Made by a program: the position numbers and the translations under genes. Below are positions 6,701-16,951 of a stretch of DNA of 64,000 nucleotides, one piece after another. This DNA comes from Lachnospiraceae bacterium. Its GTDB lineage: Bacteria > Bacillota > Clostridia > Lachnospirales > Lachnospiraceae. The stretch covers positions 163,762 through 227,761 of the forward strand of contig CABIZF010000005.1 in the NCBI GenBank assembly GCA_902363135.1, written 5' to 3'. Numbering within the stretch: the stretch's first letter is position 1; each line of letters starts with the position of its first letter. Under the pieces are notes generated by a model. That model searched no databases, was not told where the DNA came from, and worked only from the letters and a program-made list of their open reading frames with translations.

Positions 6701-8744
6701 CTATTGTTGATATCAATAATTCTACATCGATCGGCTTTGCAATGTGTGCGTTCATTCCCATTTTCCGTGTCATTTCCTTATCCTCTACAAAAGCATTTGC
6801 TGTCATGGCAATGATCGGTATCGATGCCTTTTTCTGATTGTCCATCTGTCTGATCTTCTTTGTCGCCTCATAGCCGTTTAAATTCGGCATCTGAATATCC
6901 ATAAGTATCAGATCATAATATCCTTCTGGCATCTCTTTCATCTGCTCGCAGCATTCCTGCCCGTCTGCCACACGGTCGACAAGAAAGCCTGCTTCCGTTA
7001 AAAGCTCTATGGCAATTTCCGCGTTCAGCTCATTATCCTCTGCCAGGAGAATTCGTATGTCTTTTTTCCTGTCTCTGCCAGATATAAGCTTCGGCTCCGG
7101 CTCTTTATACACATCTTCTTTCGAAGCAATTGTAAGAGAAACCGTCACTGTAAATTTTGTCCCTGTTCCCTGCGTACTTTCCACCTGGATGCTTCCCCCC
7201 ATAAGTTCAATCATAGATTTCACAATAGGCAGACCAAGCCCTGTGCCAACAATCTTGTTTTCTGTTGTTGTTTTCTCTCTTGAGAACTCTTCAAAAATAT
7301 GCGGGAGGTACTCCTTACTCATTCCGATTCCGGTATCCTCACAAATGAAAACATACTTTGCCTTTCGGACATCATCTGATGCAACTTCCCTGATTGTCAC
7401 ATGAATCGAATGACCATCCGGTGTATATTTAATTGCATTGCTCACAATATTCAGATATATTTCCTGTATTTTTGTTTTATCACAGATGGCATACTTATGC
7501 TCTACGCTCGTATGTGCACAAAAATGTATTCCCTTCTTTTTCGTATCTGATTCGAAAACCGCATAAACCGAATGAAACAGCTCGCTCAGATCTTCTGCTT
7601 CCAGTTTCAATGATGCCGTACCACTTTCAATACGCGCCATCTCCAGCACCTGATCAATGATCAGCATCAGCAGATTACCGGAAGACTGGAGCTTTTTCAA
7701 ATACTCTTTTGCCTTTTCTTCATCGTGAAGGTTCTTCTCCAGCAAGCCGGAAAATCCTATGATTGCATTCATCGGTGTCCGGATATCATGGCTCATATTA
7801 AACAAAAATCTCGTTTTTGCCTCATTGGCATTTCTTGCCTGTTCTGCTGCCTTCTCAAGCTCAGCAGTGTACTGCTTTTCCCTTTGTTTTTTACTGAATA
7901 TCTGATAAAAGATTGCCACAACCAGTAATGAAAAAATATAAGAGGCCGCAGCAATGATGATCCAATCAGAAACCGGTGTCCATCCATTAGACGCCGCAAT
8001 ATCAAAATACCATGTATTATTCGGAATTTCACACTCTACCGTCAGACTCTCCTTTGGCATCTCACTCTGGCTTTGAGCTAAAATAACTTTATCCTCACTG
8101 CCCCTTCCATAAGCCCATATCCGATAGCAGAAACCTACTTCACTTAAATATTCCGGATTGAGTTCATACATAAAACGATCCCAGTCAATTACCAGGATCA
8201 CAAATCCCCAAAATTCACTGTTGCCAGAATCATCCATCCGATAAACCGGGTTGAACAGTAATGCCCCTGTTCCTCCCTGCTTTAGCTGGTAAGGGCCTCC
8301 CATCGTATACTTTCCGGTTTGTTTTGCAAGAGCTGCATCCGCTTTCCGCTCATGCTCCTGCAGCATATTCAGCTTTAAAGCCTCTGTATTTCCCTGCTTA
8401 GGATAAACTGCGGTGACAATACCTTCCGGTGCCAGTTCAATAGCCTTTATTACACCTTCATCATTCGGGATCTTTTCTGCCAGCTCCAAAAAGGAAGTCT
8501 CGTCCAGATCATCCCCATCTATGAGACAGTTTCCAATAATTTCAGAAACCATTACGTATCTTTCCAGCCTTGACTTGATTCTTCTTACAGTACTTTCTGC
8601 CAGATAGGTTCCGCTTGCCTTTTTTTGCATTTCCTGATAATGAATCCCCACGCCGCAGAAAAAAAATGCCACCAGAAAAGAAAGCAATCCGATTACATAG
8701 CAGTATTTTTTGATATACTTCGCGGCCGTACTGTTTTTCTCCAT
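6687..8744 (-). CDS. CHASE-domain hybrid sensor histidine kinase / response regulator
   Basis: A 685-residue inner-membrane kinase. TM1 lies at about residues 13-33, an extracellular CHASE-type sensor follows ([43 protein letters not shown]), and TM2 lies near 260-282. A short coiled coil leads to HisKA with His near 318 ([15 protein letters not shown]). HATPase boxes follow: N ([11 protein letters not shown]), G1 (EDTGIGM) and G2 ([11 protein letters not shown]). A C-terminal receiver has DN at its start and Asp near 615 ([16 protein letters not shown]). CHASE domains sense small ligands; which one is unknown. The missing output domain suggests a phosphorelay partner elsewhere or protein-protein signalling. 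No partner gene is adjacent. Confidence 0.9.
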   Translation of the reverse strand: MEKNSTAAKYIKKYCYVIGLLSFLVAFFFCGVGIHYQEMQKKASGTYLAESTVRRIKSRLERYVMVSEIIGNCLIDGDDLDETSFLELAEKIPNDEGVIKAIELAPEGIVTAVYPKQGNTEALKLNMLQEHERKADAALAKQTGKYTMGGPYQLKQGGTGALLFNPVYRMDDSGNSEFWGFVILVIDWDRFMYELNPEYLSEVGFCYRIWAYGRGSEDKVILAQSQSEMPKESLTVECEIPNNTWYFDIAASNGWTPVSDWIIIAAASYIFSLLVVAIFYQIFSKKQREKQYTAELEKAAEQARNANEAKTRFLFNMSHDIRTPMNAIIGFSGLLEKNLHDEEKAKEYLKKLQSSGNLLMLIIDQVLEMARIESGTASLKLEAEDLSELFHSVYAVFESDTKKKGIHFCAHTSVEHKYAICDKTKIQEIYLNIVSNAIKYTPDGHSIHVTIREVASDDVRKAKYVFICEDTGIGMSKEYLPHIFEEFSREKTTTENKIVGTGLGLPIVKSMIELMGGSIQVESTQGTGTKFTVTVSLTIASKEDVYKEPEPKLISGRDRKKDIRILLAEDNELNAEIAIELLTEAGFLVDRVADGQECCEQMKEMPEGYYDLILMDIQMPNLNGYEATKKIRQMDNQKKASIPIIAMTANAFVEDKEMTRKMGMNAHIAKPIDVELLISTIEKYT

Positions 8745-8910
8745 TTTCCTATGTCCTTTTCTCTATAACTTATCAGGTCATTGAATACAGAGATTTCTCG
8801 GTTCTGTTCCTTATCCTCTTCCAGAAGAACCCTGAGTCCATGCCCGAGATTCATTATATATCGTTTTGTTGAAGCCAGTCAACCTTATGATATCCGCTTT
8901 GCTAATCATA

Positions 8911-9621
8911 TTATCCATTCTTCTCAATTCTGAGCATGCGATATCCAATCCCGATATGCGTCTGGATATATTGCACTCCATTTTTCTCAGGCTCCAGTTT
9001 TTTTCTCAGGGTTGCCATAAAAACCCGAAGAGACGCAACATCGCTTTCCGAAGATCGTCCCCAAATCTGCTGGGTAATATACGTATGCGTCAATACCTTC
9101 CCCACATTACGGGACAAGAGGCAGAGAAGCTTATACTCTATGGGTGTCAGATGTAATTCTTCTCCCTTCAGATATGTACAGCCCGCCGTATAATCTATTT
9201 TTAATCCACCGTTTTCAAAAACAGAGTTTTCCGTCTGTTCACCTGTCTGCATAATTGCAAGTCTTCTCTGTGTGACACGGATTCGTGCGAGCAGCTCCTC
9301 TACGGAAAATGGTTTTGTAATATAATCATCTGCCCCGGCATCGAGTGCTTCGATTTTATCTGTATCTTCGCTTCTCGCACTGATCACAATAATCGGCATA
9401 TTCGACCAGGTACGAATTTTCTTTATTACCTCTACACCTTCCATATCAGGAAGCCCCAGATCCAGAAGCACAATATCCGGATTATGGGAGGATGCCTCCA
9501 AAATGGCCGAAGATCCGTTTTCTGCCGCCAGATATTTATAGTCATGTGTTTTTAATGTAGTAACGATCAGGTTACGTATAGGTCTGTCATCCTCAACCAC
9601 CAGGATTAATGCTTTATTCAT
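8911..9621 (-). CDS. kdpE: KdpE-type response regulator
   Basis: A 236-residue OmpR/PhoB-class regulator. Receiver: ILVVEDD at the start, acceptor Asp in IVLLDLGLPDMEG (about residue 53), Lys in ITKPF. The winged-helix DNA-binding domain covers about 130-232 (LTPIEYKLLCLLSRNVGKVLT, RVFMATLRKKLEP, GIGYRM). Sequence style and the overlapping upstream kinase identify KdpE, which normally switches on potassium uptake genes when K+ or turgor is low. It overlaps kdpD by 8 bp. No kdpFABC operon is in the window; the nearest potassium genes are ktrA and ktrB. Confidence 0.88.
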   Translation of the reverse strand: MNKALILVVEDDRPIRNLIVTTLKTHDYKYLAAENGSSAILEASSHNPDIVLLDLGLPDMEGVEVIKKIRTWSNMPIIVISARSEDTDKIEALDAGADDYITKPFSVEELLARIRVTQRRLAIMQTGEQTENSVFENGGLKIDYTAGCTYLKGEELHLTPIEYKLLCLLSRNVGKVLTHTYITQQIWGRSSESDVASLRVFMATLRKKLEPEKNGVQYIQTHIGIGYRMLRIEKNG

Positions 9622-11575
9622 GTAAGGTCACCTCGCTTAAGGGTAAAGTAAAAGTAAAATTGCATCCATGAGGCTCATGCTCCGTAAGCATCAGGGTTCC
9701 GTCATGTGCTTCTACGATAGAATGACAAAGTGCCAGACCAAGCCCCAGACTTCGATGACTGTCCGCAATCGCTTTTTTCCCTGTATAAAACATCTCAAAA
9801 ACATGCGGCTTCATTTCTTCCGGGATTCCAGGTCCGTTATCTTCCACACTTATCTGTGCTCTCCTGTCTGTTTTTCTTCCCCGAATGAAGATGACAGAAC
9901 CCGGCGGCGTATATTTTATTGCATTATCTACTAAATTTATCAAAACCTGCATAATAAGACGTACATCCATACGTGCAAGGACAAGCTCTTCACAGTCTGT
10001 CACAATTTTGTAATCGTCATGTTTCCGGCTAATATGCCGCAGGGCTTCTGCAATCACCTCATCTAAAAGCTGATCTGTAAATTTAAATTTCAATCTTCCG
10101 TCATTCAGCCTGGTAATGGAAAGAAGATTCTCCACAACTCCGATCAGCCATTCAGAATCGTCATAGATGTCTGTATAAATCTGATGCTTTGTAGCTTCAT
10201 CCAGACAGTCGCTATTGCTAAGCAGCATATCTGCATTACCGGAAATGGAGCAAAGCGGTGTCCGAAGATCATGGGAGATTGCCCGCAGAAGATCTGCCCG
10301 CAACTGCTCGTTTTTAGCTAAAACTGCAATTTTCTCTTTTTCCACGGCATTTTGCGCATTTTCCATTGCAAGCGCACATTCATTTATTACAGAGAGCAGG
10401 ATGCTGTATTCAAAAGAATCCAGCGTTTCTTTTTGCATCGGTATCCCGACTACACCGTAAACGCTGTTGCCGCTCCGGATTGCCAGGTACAAGCATTTGG
10501 CATTCGGAAAATGGTGTGTGGATGCACCGGCACGCTGCCTGTTTTCACAGACCCATCTGGCTGTCTGCTGTTCTTCCGGTGTCAAAAAATCTTCTGTGTC
10601 CCCTTTTTCTCCGGAGAAAAGCTTTCCCTCTGATAAAGCTCCGTCCTTTACTGCATACGCTGTAATATTGCGGTTTAGTAAGCGGAGAAGCTGTGTACAG
10701 GCAACATCAAGAATCTCTGTCTCTCCTTTTGCCTTCTGCAGCAGACGGTCTGTATCGAACAGAACCTGTGTGCGAAAGGCAAGCTGTGCAGAGAGCTTTG
10801 CATGTGTTTTCAGCTTTGCCGCAAGTGCCCCCGTAAGTACGGATGAAATAAGCATTATAAAAAAGGTCACCGGATATCCCACCGCATAGGTCTGAAAAGA
10901 CATTCTTGGTTCTGTCAGAAAAAAATAAAACAGGAATACACTTAAGAAAGATCCGGCTACACTGCAAAGATAACCGTCTGTCACAATTGAAGTAAGCAAA
11001 ACTCCCAGAATATATATCGTTACAATATTCGTATCTCTGAAATTCAGTTTCTGAAACAGCAGCCCGATTAAAGTGCATAGTGCAAATATAAAAGCCGTGA
11101 GAAAATAATCCTTTTCAGACGGTTTTTCCACATAGCATGTAAAAGGTCGTTTTTGATAATTTCCGGCTTTTACCGCATCCGGAATAATATGGATATCTAT
11201 GTCCGGTATAAGCTCAATCAGCTTTTCCGTCAGAGTTGCCTGGCTGAAGAAGTGATTTCGCCTGGCATTGCTTTGTCCGATCACGATTTCAGTAACATTG
11301 GATAGCCTAGCATACTCTGCAATCTGTACCGGAATGTTTTCTCCGTGAGTCATCACGATTTCTGCTCCAAGCTTTTCTGCATACCGGATATGCTCTTCCA
11401 GCTTTTCTTTATCTGCTGCTTCTGCTTTTGTACCAGTCTGCACATACAAGGCGGTAAAACGTGTCTGCAGCGCATTTGCCATCTTCGCAGCTGTATCTAT
11501 TATTTTTTGATTTGAAGGTGCTGCTGACAGGCAAACAAGAATATGCTCATCTGTTTTTTTATTGTCGTCTTTCAT
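9614..11575 (-). CDS. kdpD: KdpD-type sensor kinase lacking the N-terminal KdpD domain
   Basis: A 653-residue kinase. It begins directly with the universal-stress-like domain (ILVCLSAAPSNQKIIDTAAK, and IVIGQSNARR near residue 98). Four DUF4118-type membrane segments follow (about 158-255), then a GAF-like region, HisKA with His near 435 (AISHDLRTPLCSISGNADML), and HATPase boxes (NLVDNAIKYTPPG, EDNGPGIP, GLGLALCHSIVEAH). Full-length KdpD has about 890 residues and a preceding Walker-A KdpD domain; that domain is absent here, as in some Firmicutes short forms. It overlaps kdpE and very likely signals to it. Confidence 0.85.
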   Translation of the reverse strand: MKDDNKKTDEHILVCLSAAPSNQKIIDTAAKMANALQTRFTALYVQTGTKAEAADKEKLEEHIRYAEKLGAEIVMTHGENIPVQIAEYARLSNVTEIVIGQSNARRNHFFSQATLTEKLIELIPDIDIHIIPDAVKAGNYQKRPFTCYVEKPSEKDYFLTAFIFALCTLIGLLFQKLNFRDTNIVTIYILGVLLTSIVTDGYLCSVAGSFLSVFLFYFFLTEPRMSFQTYAVGYPVTFFIMLISSVLTGALAAKLKTHAKLSAQLAFRTQVLFDTDRLLQKAKGETEILDVACTQLLRLLNRNITAYAVKDGALSEGKLFSGEKGDTEDFLTPEEQQTARWVCENRQRAGASTHHFPNAKCLYLAIRSGNSVYGVVGIPMQKETLDSFEYSILLSVINECALAMENAQNAVEKEKIAVLAKNEQLRADLLRAISHDLRTPLCSISGNADMLLSNSDCLDEATKHQIYTDIYDDSEWLIGVVENLLSITRLNDGRLKFKFTDQLLDEVIAEALRHISRKHDDYKIVTDCEELVLARMDVRLIMQVLINLVDNAIKYTPPGSVIFIRGRKTDRRAQISVEDNGPGIPEEMKPHVFEMFYTGKKAIADSHRSLGLGLALCHSIVEAHDGTLMLTEHEPHGCNFTFTLPLSEVTLHE

Positions 11576-11894
11576 CTTAACCTCATCCCATCCGCCACCT
11601 TTTCTGCTGTTCGTAAAGCGGAGTGGCTTGATTCGGTTAAAGCGGATATTCGCAATCCGCTTCGCTACTTGCTCATAACCGAATAGCTGCTTCGCAGCTT
11701 ATCAGGAGTGGCTTGTACCACTCCTGATACAAGCAAGTCCCAACCCACTGCTTATTGCTTTGCGCAATTGAAGCAGGGGACTTGCTTGATTCGGTTAAAT
11801 TATATCACGTGACTGTATTGTGGTCAAAAATCTTTTATAATCTGGAAATTCAGGCAAGTTCTGTGGTACAGTTATTTGCAGTATAATGTACCAG
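11576..11894. repeat. Intergenic region with dispersed repeats and a 12-bp hairpin
   Basis: No ORF. CTTGATTCGGTTAAA occurs at 11627-11641 and 11785-11799 (third copy at 16942-16956). ATTCGCAATCCGCTTCGCTA follows the first copy and resembles pieces at about 629, 3649 and 15186. A perfect 12-bp hairpin TATCAGGAGTGG/CCACTCCTGATA lies at 11700-11729 with a 6-nt loop. No T-run follows it, so it does not look like an ordinary terminator. Confidence 0.65.
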
Positions 11895-12542
11895 CTATAT
11901 ACGGAAGCACTTCTGAAGTGCCCTGTATTCCCCTAACACCAGTAATTTATTATTCTCTGTGAAATCCGTATCCGGAGAAATTGCAATACTGAATTCTCCT
12001 CCGTTTTTTACTGCCAGAATATTAATGTTATAGCGTTTTCTGATATCCAGCTCGCCTACTGTTTTTCCAATCCATTCCTCCGGCACTTCCACCTCAAAAA
12101 TTGCATGGGAAGCATCCACCTCCATGTAATCAAGAATATGGTCATCCGTGTAACGGATAGATGCCCATTTTGCAACCTGTTTTTCAGGATAAACTACCTT
12201 ATCTGCACCGTTGCGTAAAAGAAATTTTTCCTGAACATCACGTTCAGCTCTGGATATCACCAATTTTGCTCCCAGCTCTTTTAGAAGAGAAGTTGTTTCA
12301 AGGGAATTCTGAAAACTTCCTCCGATGGTCACAAAACAGATATCATAGTTCCCAATCCCAAGCGATTGTAAAAATTCTGCATTGGTACTGTCACCGATCT
12401 GAGCGTTAGTCACAAATGACAGTACTTTGTCCACTCTTTCTTCATCCCAGTCAACTGCCATAATTTCATGTCCAAGCTGGTTAAGCTGCATTGCAATATG
12501 CCTTCCAAATCTTCCAAGTCCAATAATCAGTACATTCTTCAT
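11895..12542 (-). CDS. ktrA: Ktr potassium channel regulatory subunit KtrA/TrkA (RCK protein)
   Basis: A 215-residue cytoplasmic protein. The N-terminal Rossmann fold has NVLIIGLGRFGRHIA (GxGxxG) and an acidic end of strand 2 (MAVDWDEERV) that binds NAD(H) or ATP. The C-terminal RCK_C domain begins near residue 135 and, in the family, often binds c-di-AMP. The start at 12542 is chosen for the AAGGAG ribosome site; the longer frame would overlap ktrB. It lies 19 bp after ktrB on the same strand, so the pair is one operon that gates K+ uptake. Confidence 0.92.
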   Translation of the reverse strand: MKNVLIIGLGRFGRHIAMQLNQLGHEIMAVDWDEERVDKVLSFVTNAQIGDSTNAEFLQSLGIGNYDICFVTIGGSFQNSLETTSLLKELGAKLVISRAERDVQEKFLLRNGADKVVYPEKQVAKWASIRYTDDHILDYMEVDASHAIFEVEVPEEWIGKTVGELDIRKRYNINILAVKNGGEFSIAISPDTDFTENNKLLVLGEYRALQKCFRI

Positions 12543-12561
12543 AATATTATTTTTCTCCTTC

Positions 12562-13899
12562 TCATCCAACTGTGATTTTCTCCAGAGGCAGCTTTGCATT
12601 TCCCTTGTTTCTTCCGGAAAATACCGCATAAATCAGGGTCAGCCCACCTACACGCCCCAAATACATCAGTATAATCAACACAACTTGTGAAAAAATATGA
12701 AGCTTCGGTGTAATCCCCAACGTCAGACCTACCGTACCAACAGCTGAAGCTGCTTCATACAGGCAATCTAAAAGCGGAAAGCCTTCATATACACTGATTG
12801 CAAGCCCGCCGCAAAAAAACAATACAAAGTACAGCATAGCTATCGTCGCTGCATTTTTTATTACATGATATTCCAGTCTCCGTCCAAAAGCCCCTGCATT
12901 TTCCTGGCTGCGAAACGTAGCAATCGCATTTAAAATAAGCACCATGAAGGTTGTTGTTTTCATTCCTCCCGCTGTAGACCCTGGCGATCCGCCAATCAGC
13001 ATTAGCAGTATCATAACCGCCTTCGATGCCTCACTCATCTCTGAAATGTTTATGGTATTAAAGCCGGCGGTTCTTGTGGTTACTGATTGAAACGTGGCCG
13101 CTAACAGTCGTCTCCCGGCTGATAAATTTTGCAGATCACATACAAAGAAAAAAACCGAAGGAAGCAAAATCAGGCATACGGTAGTCATAAGAATCATCTT
13201 GCTTTGCAGACGATAACGTTTAAAGTTCATTTTATTCATATAAATATCATCCCAGGTGAGAAAACCGATTCCCCCTGTGATGATCAGCAGCATAATTACC
13301 ACATTTATAAGAACATTTCCGGAATACCCGACCAGGGATGGGAACGCATTATCTGCTGTTCCAAGAATATCAAACCCGGCATTACAAAAAGCGGAAACAG
13401 AATGAAAGACCGACATCCAGATTCCCTTTAATCCATAATCTGATAAAAACACCGGCAGTAGCAGCACAGCTCCTGCCGTTTCAATCAGCATTGTTCCCTT
13501 TAAAATAAACCTTGTCAGTCTGACGATTCCGCCAACCTTAGGTGCTGAAATGGCATCCTTCATGGTACTTCTTTGCATAAGGGATATTTTTTTCCCTGAA
13601 AAAAGAGAAACCGATGCCGCCACAGTTACCACTCCAAGTCCGCCTGTCTGTATGAGTACAAGAATAATCGCCTGCCCTATCGGGGACCAGTAGCTTCCGG
13701 TATCCTTCACCACAAGCCCTGTAACGCACACTGCAGAAGTGGCAGTAAAAAGTGCCTCGTGAAACGAAGTCGGCACTTTATTCACAGAGGAAAATGGCAG
13801 CATCAGCAAAAAAGTTCCTAAAAGAATCACACCTGCAAATCCCAGAATAATTAATTGAAAGGATGTCAGATGTTTTTTTTTACACAATTTTTCCGGCAT
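12562..13899 (-). CDS. ktrB: Ktr/Trk potassium uptake membrane subunit
   Basis: A 445-residue protein with 8 or more transmembrane helices and the four M1-P-M2 repeats of the SKT superfamily. Selectivity-loop sequences are visible: TATSAVCVTGL (repeat 1), SVSAFCNAGFD (2), SVTTRTAGFNT (3) and AASAVGTVGLT (4). It forms the K+/Na+ pore that KtrA gates. Length matches KtrB. It is cotranscribed with ktrA and sits downstream of the KdpDE pair on the same strand. I saw no c-di-AMP (ydaO-type) riboswitch in the 159-bp gap upstream. Confidence 0.93.
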   Translation of the reverse strand: MPEKLCKKKHLTSFQLIILGFAGVILLGTFLLMLPFSSVNKVPTSFHEALFTATSAVCVTGLVVKDTGSYWSPIGQAIILVLIQTGGLGVVTVAASVSLFSGKKISLMQRSTMKDAISAPKVGGIVRLTRFILKGTMLIETAGAVLLLPVFLSDYGLKGIWMSVFHSVSAFCNAGFDILGTADNAFPSLVGYSGNVLINVVIMLLIITGGIGFLTWDDIYMNKMNFKRYRLQSKMILMTTVCLILLPSVFFFVCDLQNLSAGRRLLAATFQSVTTRTAGFNTINISEMSEASKAVMILLMLIGGSPGSTAGGMKTTTFMVLILNAIATFRSQENAGAFGRRLEYHVIKNAATIAMLYFVLFFCGGLAISVYEGFPLLDCLYEAASAVGTVGLTLGITPKLHIFSQVVLIILMYLGRVGGLTLIYAVFSGRNKGNAKLPLEKITVG

Positions 13900-14058
13900 A
13901 AATAATCATAACTCCTTGCTATTTAATTGCATTTATTATATAGAACTGCCTTCAAAGATAGTATAAGAGTCTCTGCTTCTATATTAAGATTGTATAAAGA
14001 TTCTTTCTTTATTCCTCAGAATGCCGCATTTTTCAAGCTTGTTGTCAAAAGCTGTCCC

Positions 14059-15132
14059 TCACTCTGCTTCAAGATCCTCCAGGTTATCACCTTGCTTTCC
14101 TTTTTTCGACATAAACCAATAAAATATAACACAAAATGCGAATGCAAATACAACACCAAAAACATTCTGAATCACTCTAAGACTGACTGCTCCTTTTAAT
14201 CCATAGCTCCTGGCAGCAATGGCCAAAGCACCAAATGTATTGAACACTGCCTGCCAGCCATATTGTGCTGAAAATCCCACGCCGATTCCACCAAGAATTC
14301 CTATGTATGCATAGATTGACGACGGGAGCAGAAAATACAATGCGGTAAAGCATATGACACCTGCTATATTTCCGACAATCCTTTTACGGACTCTGTATTT
14401 CATGTCTTCCATAAACGGCAAGATTGCGGACATGGCCGCAATACCGGCCCACATTGCACGTGGCATATTGCAGAGTTCTGCAATGCAAAGAACAATCGGT
14501 ACGCATAAAATCTGACATAGCTGCCATTTTGTTCTGGAAGAAGTGATATCAAATTCCTGTATCAGATCTTTCAGATTTCTTTTATAAGTTCTGTTTTTAT
14601 GATTTCGATAAAATACCAGGCAGGTAAGCGCTGCACCTAAAGCCATTCCGACTAATCGCATCTGATAGCTTTTTCCTGCCACATCATAACCATATAACAG
14701 CAGATAGCCAAGAACCAATGTAGATTGATTAAACATGAATGGATTATGACATCCGAACAGAATCAGCACTGCCAGTGCAGCAATATTTAACAGCATTCCC
14801 GGTACCGGTGAAAGCAGATTTGCTAAATGTGGACATATCGTCATAATTACAAAGAACAGAGCCAAAAGCATCGTAGATTGTCCGGCATGGATCCCCAGAT
14901 CCGCATTCCGAAATACCATAAGACATAATAAAACTACCACGCCCACAATACTGTTCTCATTTCCAAATAAGATACTGAAAACAGTGACAAAGAAAAAGCA
15001 AAATATCATTGTAACTGCTATCTTCACCAAATATACCAGCATATGATATAACTTTTCCTTCACCGTTTCACTCTTATTCAACAGGTTTTTAGAGCCTGCC
15101 TGATTCAACTGCAATTCCTGATAAAATGTCAT
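14059..15132 (-). CDS. FUSC-type integral membrane protein
   Basis: A 357-residue protein with about 10 hydrophobic helices in two blocks of five or six, separated by a cytoplasmic loop (about residues 180-205, YRNHKNRTYKRNLKDL). The second block starts with the WAGIAAMSAILPFMEDMKYR signature typical of FUSC / aromatic-acid-exporter-like proteins. In the family it is linked to efflux of organic acids or to envelope functions; the substrate here is unknown. The kinase gene next to it starts transcription in the same direction and ends 71 bp upstream, so all three genes may be cotranscribed. Confidence 0.7.
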   Translation of the reverse strand: MTFYQELQLNQAGSKNLLNKSETVKEKLYHMLVYLVKIAVTMIFCFFFVTVFSILFGNENSIVGVVVLLCLMVFRNADLGIHAGQSTMLLALFFVIMTICPHLANLLSPVPGMLLNIAALAVLILFGCHNPFMFNQSTLVLGYLLLYGYDVAGKSYQMRLVGMALGAALTCLVFYRNHKNRTYKRNLKDLIQEFDITSSRTKWQLCQILCVPIVLCIAELCNMPRAMWAGIAAMSAILPFMEDMKYRVRKRIVGNIAGVICFTALYFLLPSSIYAYIGILGGIGVGFSAQYGWQAVFNTFGALAIAARSYGLKGAVSLRVIQNVFGVVFAFAFCVIFYWFMSKKGKQGDNLEDLEAE

Positions 15133-15203
15133 ATAAATTTTCTCTCCTGTCTATTTATAGTTAAATCCTTATAGTAGATCGAACATTCGCAATCCGCCTG
15201 ACC

Positions 15204-16247
15204 TTATATAGTCTCAGCTTTCTGCATCGGAAGCGCTACAACAAATCTGCATCCGCCATATTCTCGGTTTTCTGCTTTGATTGTTCCCCCGGCACTATCT
15301 ACAATCCGTTTTACAAGTGCAAGACCCAGGCCATTTCCTTCTGCTTTATGAGAACCATCTGCCTGATAAAATTTGTCAAATATTCTGGATTTTACATCAT
15401 CCTCTATTCCCGGTCCCTCATCTTCCAGAATGAACCTGACAGAATCCTGTTCCCGTTTCAGAAACATCATAATTGTCCCCTTTACCGGACTGAACTTAAT
15501 CGCATTATCTAAAAGATTCGTCCAGATATGCATAAAAAGTCCTTCATTCCCGGTATATTTCACTTCTTCCAGATCTACCTGAAAACCAATTTCTTTTTCT
15601 GCCCATTTTGTTTCCAGGGAAAGAAATGCCTGACGGATCTGTTCATCCAGACGATATTCTGTTTTTTTCATTGGTATATTCTGATTCTCCAGTCTGGATA
15701 ACAGCAAAATATTACCGACCAATCCGGAAAGCCTTTGAGTGTTGAATAAAATTTTTTCTACATATCCCTCTTGATCCGAAGACAGTTCTTCTCCCTGAAG
15801 GAGCATTGTATATCCTTCAATAGCATTGATCGGAGTCTTAAATTCATGAGAAACATTGGATACAAAATCCATCTGCAGCATCTCTGTTGCACGAAGCTCT
15901 TTTGTCATTACATTAAAACTCTGATAAGATTCTCCAACTTCTGCGATACGGCTATTCGTTTCCAAATGCTGTTCAAAATCCCCCTGAGAAACCTCCTTCA
16001 TTGCTTTACTGAGTCTGGTAATTGGTTCCAGTAACCTTGCATTGATAAAAGAAGTGATCAGCCCTGCAATCAATGTATTAAAAATCAGCAGCCAGCCGAG
16101 CGCAGGTATACTGCCCGGCAGATCGAAAAAATGATTCAAAAAAGCAAACAGTAAAGCAGATATCACTGTCGAAAATGCAAGCGCCAGCCAGATTGCACCG
16201 GTCAGACATGCTCGGATCCGCAATCCTTTTTCTTTCTTTTGTTCCAC
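15204..16247 (-). CDS. Sensor histidine kinase (HAMP-HisKA-HATPase)
   Basis: A 347-residue membrane kinase with two closely spaced TM helices (about 12-34 and 43-64), leaving almost no extracellular sensor. HAMP covers about 65-118, HisKA has His near 132 (NVSHEFKTPINAIEGYTMLL), and HATPase boxes follow (NLLDNAIKFSPVKG, EDEGPGIEDD, GNGLGLALVKRIV). The short loop suggests sensing inside the membrane or through a partner, as in intramembrane-sensing kinases. Its start overlaps the stop of the response regulator by one base, so the two are translationally coupled. Confidence 0.9.
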   Translation of the reverse strand: MEQKKEKGLRIRACLTGAIWLALAFSTVISALLFAFLNHFFDLPGSIPALGWLLIFNTLIAGLITSFINARLLEPITRLSKAMKEVSQGDFEQHLETNSRIAEVGESYQSFNVMTKELRATEMLQMDFVSNVSHEFKTPINAIEGYTMLLQGEELSSDQEGYVEKILFNTQRLSGLVGNILLLSRLENQNIPMKKTEYRLDEQIRQAFLSLETKWAEKEIGFQVDLEEVKYTGNEGLFMHIWTNLLDNAIKFSPVKGTIMMFLKREQDSVRFILEDEGPGIEDDVKSRIFDKFYQADGSHKAEGNGLGLALVKRIVDSAGGTIKAENREYGGCRFVVALPMQKAETI

Positions 16248-16918
16248 TATTTTTTCACCACCTTGTATCCGATTCCACGCATTGTTACGATTTCAAAATC
16301 CGGGTTATCTTTAAAACGCTCCCTGATTCTTCCTATATGTACCTCTATCGTATGTGGGTCTGCCTCTGTCTCATATCCCCATACCTCATCCATTAATTGT
16401 TGTTTTGTAAATGTTCTGCCCGGCGAAGCTGCAAGCTTGTATAAAAGCAGAAATTCTTTTTTAGGCAAAACAAGACTTTCCTTATCCGTTGTAACAGTCA
16501 TTGTATCATAATCAAACTCTGTTGAACCGATCACAATTTTGTGTTCATTCAGTATCTGTGCACGTCGAAGCAGTGCTCCGACTCTTAAAACCATTTCATT
16601 CACATTTACCGGTTTTACCATATAATCGTCACTTCCCGAAAGAAATCCCTGACGCATATCATCAAAGGAACCTTTTGCAGTGATCATAAGTACCGGTATC
16701 TGATATCCTGCCGCCCGAAGCTCCGAGACCAGCTCATAACCATCCATGACCGGCATCATAATATCGGAAATGATCAGATCAATATACTCCTTATCCAATA
16801 TTTCTAATGCCTGTGCTCCATCCGATGCACTTTTGACCTGATAGCCATTCTTCTCAAGCACTTTCTGGAATAGCTGGCTTAATTCTTGATCATCTTCTAC
16901 AATTAATATCTGAAACAT
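16247..16918 (-). CDS. OmpR/PhoB-family response regulator
   Basis: A 223-residue regulator. The receiver starts with LIVEDDQELSQLF, the phospho-acceptor Asp lies in LIISDIMMPVMDGYEL (about residue 54) and Lys in MVKPVNVNEM. The C-terminal winged helix runs from about 125 to 221 (LPKKEFLLLYKLAASPGRTF, HIGRIRERFKDNPDFEI, GIGYKVV). It is the partner of the kinase that follows. Candidate target genes are the FUSC membrane protein downstream and the PLD-like gene upstream, by position only. Confidence 0.9.
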   Translation of the reverse strand: MFQILIVEDDQELSQLFQKVLEKNGYQVKSASDGAQALEILDKEYIDLIISDIMMPVMDGYELVSELRAAGYQIPVLMITAKGSFDDMRQGFLSGSDDYMVKPVNVNEMVLRVGALLRRAQILNEHKIVIGSTEFDYDTMTVTTDKESLVLPKKEFLLLYKLAASPGRTFTKQQLMDEVWGYETEADPHTIEVHIGRIRERFKDNPDFEIVTMRGIGYKVVKK

Positions 16919-16951
16919 GTTTTCCTTCCCCCTTCTCGTTACTTGATTCGG

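Noticed and set aside
9668..10889. Several plus-strand frames of 80-140 codons opposite kdpD
   Set aside because: All are antisense to a kinase with a full set of conserved motifs and show no start signals.
13900..14058. Possible c-di-AMP riboswitch upstream of ktrB
   Set aside because: The region is AT-rich and I could not find the conserved ydaO-type core or a terminator hairpin.
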